This document shows, one piece after another, positions 62,614-64,000 of a stretch of DNA of 64,000 bases; within the stretch, counting starts at the first letter, position 1, and every line of letters begins with the position of its first letter. Made by a program: the position numbers and the translations under genes. This stretch comes from Vicinamibacterales bacterium (GTDB lineage: Bacteria > Acidobacteriota > Vicinamibacteria > Vicinamibacterales > 2-12-FULL-66-21). The DNA is taken from assembly GCA_036496585.1 (NCBI GenBank), contig DASXLB010000065.1:1-64000 (forward strand), given 5' to 3'. The notes below the pieces were generated by a model. That model was not told where the DNA came from, did no database searches, and saw only the letters and a program-made list of their open reading frames with translations.

Positions 62614-63512
62614 TCCATGCCTTTCTGCGAGGTGACCCACGTCAGCATGCGGTCGAGCGCCTCGGTCGTCGGCGCATCGAGCCCGCCGCCGGGCGCGCGT
62701 GTCGCGGCGCTCTGCAGCACGCCGCGGCGCCGCAGCACTTCCTTGCGGATCGCCATGCCGATCCCTTCCTGGAACTCGAAGCGCATCAGCGGCACCGCGC
62801 GATAGAACAGGTCGGCGGCGGCGTCCCGTTCGCCGGCGTTCCAATAGCGCATGATGCGGACGAGGATTTCCGGGAACGCGAAGCCGGTCATCGCGCCGGT
62901 GGCGCCCGAGATGAGCTCCTCGAGCAGGAACACCCCGCCGAGACCGCCGAACACCCGAACCGGGGTACCAGCCGCCGCCTCGAGGATGCGGGCGGTCTTG
63001 AACGGAGTCGGCGGATCCTCCAGCTTGATCGTCCGCGCGGCAGGGATCTCCCTGGCGATCCGCGCCAGCAGCGACGCCTCCATCGCAAACCCGGTGATCG
63101 GCGGATAGTCCTGCACGACGATCGGCAGGTCGACGGCGTCGGCGAGCGCCTTGTAGTGCGCGACGACGGCATTCGAGTTGAGCTTCGCCATGCGCGGCGG
63201 ACTCACCATCACGGCCGCGGCCCCGAGCGACTTGGCCTGGCGTGAATACGCGATGCACGTCCGGACACCGTCGGCGGACGTCCCGGCCACCACCGGCACG
63301 CGGCCGGCTGTCTGCGTCAGTACCGCCTCGAGCACGACCGCGCGTTCGTGCTCCTCGAGGCGCGCCACCTCGCCGGTCACGCCCAGGGCGGTCAGCCCGT
63401 TCACCCCTTTGTCGAGGAAGAGATCGACGACCCGGCGCTGGCTGTCGAGATCGAAATCGCCGGCGTCGGTAAATGCCGTCGGGATAATGGAATAGACACC
63501 TGCAAATGGCAT
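62598..63512 (-). CDS. Dihydrodipicolinate synthase-family aldolase/lyase
   Basis: A 304-residue DHDPS/NAL superfamily protein. The Schiff-base Lys is K163 (ARTIKLEDPPTP) and the conserved Tyr is Y136 (VVQDYPPITG). GVTGEVARLEEHER replaces the GTTGE loop of true DapA enzymes. Relatives include 4-hydroxy-2-oxoglutarate aldolase, 2-keto-3-deoxy sugar acid aldolases and pyrroline-4-hydroxy-2-carboxylate deaminase. Company with a proline dehydrogenase favours the hydroxyproline side, while the sugar dehydrogenase favours a keto-sugar acid. First gene of the operon; TATGAT at 63527-63532 may be its -10 box. Confidence 0.85.
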   Translation of the reverse strand: MPFAGVYSIIPTAFTDAGDFDLDSQRRVVDLFLDKGVNGLTALGVTGEVARLEEHERAVVLEAVLTQTAGRVPVVAGTSADGVRTCIAYSRQAKSLGAAAVMVSPPRMAKLNSNAVVAHYKALADAVDLPIVVQDYPPITGFAMEASLLARIAREIPAARTIKLEDPPTPFKTARILEAAAGTPVRVFGGLGGVFLLEELISGATGAMTGFAFPEILVRIMRYWNAGERDAAADLFYRAVPLMRFEFQEGIGMAIRKEVLRRRGVLQSAATRAPGGGLDAPTTEALDRMLTWVTSQKGMEWISV

Positions 63513-63551
63513 GGCTAAAGAAGGAAATCATACGTCACGATAAGAAGGAAC

Positions 63552-64000
63552 ATGAAATCCGGAACCAGCGCCGCTCGCGGGGTGTCGTCCGCTCGCCCGT
63601 TCGTCCTGGTTGTGCTTTTCGCCGCCTCGCTCGCGGCGGCCGGCTGCGATCTCCTGCCGAACAAGGACAGCTCGACGACCCCGACTACGCCGACGCCGAC
63701 GACCACGACGCCGACCGTGTCGATGGACGCGTTTGCCGGAACCTGGCAGTCGGTGACCGCGAGCACGCCGGCGACCGGGTGCGGAAACCTCAAGTACACG
63801 GTGACTCCGACGACCGCGACCGCCGCCAACGTGTCGTTCACCGGCACCTGCGCCGGCAACATCACGGTCAGCGGCTCCGGGGCCGGTACCCTGTCGGGTT
63901 CGTCGATCGACTGGAGCGCCAACGGCCTCGTCTCGCAGGGCAACGTCAACTGCCCGTTCACGTTCACCAACGGCAAGGCGACGCCCGGCGCCGACACCAC
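63552..64000 (+). CDS. Lipoprotein of unknown function, 3' end outside the window
   Basis: A partial gene of at least 149 codons from an ATG at 63552 preceded by AAGAAGGAA. It has a lipoprotein signal peptide with lipobox LAAAGC, then a Thr/Pro linker rich in TPTTPTPTT, followed by a beta-rich domain (MDAFAGTWQSVTAS, NVSFTGTCAGNITVSGSG). The sequence runs off the window end. A similar Thr/Pro linker is common in acidobacterial surface lipoproteins. Divergent from the DHDPS-family gene by about 39 bases. No function assigned. Confidence 0.8.
   Translation, partial: MKSGTSAARGVSSARPFVLVVLFAASLAAAGCDLLPNKDSSTTPTTPTPTTTTPTVSMDAFAGTWQSVTASTPATGCGNLKYTVTPTTATAANVSFTGTCAGNITVSGSGAGTLSGSSIDWSANGLVSQGNVNCPFTFTNGKATPGADT

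Noticed and set aside
63515-64000. Minus-strand open frame at the window end
   Set aside because: It opposes a plus-strand lipoprotein gene with a signal peptide, lipobox and ribosome binding site, which is the better reading.

Overview
This window looks like chromosomal DNA from an uncultured or poorly studied Acidobacteriota, most likely class Vicinamibacteria (subdivision 6). That placement is inferred from gene content and was not tested by phylogeny. The pointers are very high GC, three MacB/FtsX-type permeases of the acidobacterial duplicated orphan permease (ADOP) type, a PadR regulator overlapping one of them, a VWFA-related acidobacterial secreted protein, a PEP-CTERM protein, a Planctomycete-type membrane-bound dehydrogenase fused to cytochrome c, and many secreted peptidases. 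I see no IS element, prophage, CRISPR array, rRNA or tRNA.

Layout. 1-5.1 kb: PAP2 phosphatase, SRPBCC protein, single-domain response regulator, sedolisin, PEP-CTERM protein, and a decayed hydrolase remnant carrying a nested palindromic element. 5.1-13.8 kb: asparagine synthase, a GT-C-like membrane protein, small secreted and zinc-ribbon proteins, a GH115 xylan alpha-glucuronidase and a VWFA-type protein. 13.8-20.4 kb: fur-katG peroxide operon, padR-ADOP operon, FAH-family hydrolase. 20.4-27.5 kb: RES/Xre toxin-antitoxin pair, a heterodimeric ABC exporter with one degenerate nucleotide site, a second ADOP. 27.5-36.3 kb: a periplasmic cluster of dehydrogenase-cytochrome c, ThuA-like protein and dihaem cytochrome c, then an L,D-transpeptidase family protein, a beta-barrel protein and an S8 protease. 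36.3-39.1 kb: a fluoride riboswitch followed by crcB and ppa, and an ArnT-like transferase. 39.2-42.7 kb: MFS transporter with an OMPDC-family decarboxylase and a TIM-barrel epimerase, plus an FMN reductase. 42.7-50.8 kb: a symporter translationally coupled to a third ADOP, a tiny membrane protein, an M16 peptidase and RidA. 50.8-55.1 kb: truA, pcm, a caspase-like protein and an MBL hydrolase. 55.1-59.6 kb: an operon of a subtilase with four YIVWGN repeats, a membrane HD-GYP-GAF protein and a stand-alone GAF paralogue. 59.8-63.5 kb: a four-gene catabolic operon (DHDPS family, atypical SDR, proline dehydrogenase, zinc alcohol/sugar dehydrogenase). 63.55-64 kb: the start of a lipoprotein gene that runs off the end.

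The strongest signals beyond ordinary annotation are these. (i) Seven genes have TANNNT placed exactly six bases before the start codon, which suggests leaderless transcription. (ii) The YIVWGN-subtilase/HD-GYP/GAF operon is joined by what looks like a CTG start codon. (iii) A complete fluoride aptamer precedes crcB-ppa. (iv) A roughly 100-residue N-terminal module is shared by two divergent periplasmic proteins of unrelated catalytic type. (v) Several structured intergenic elements are present (4925-4987, 50793-50910, and the paired hairpins at 42701 and 52388).
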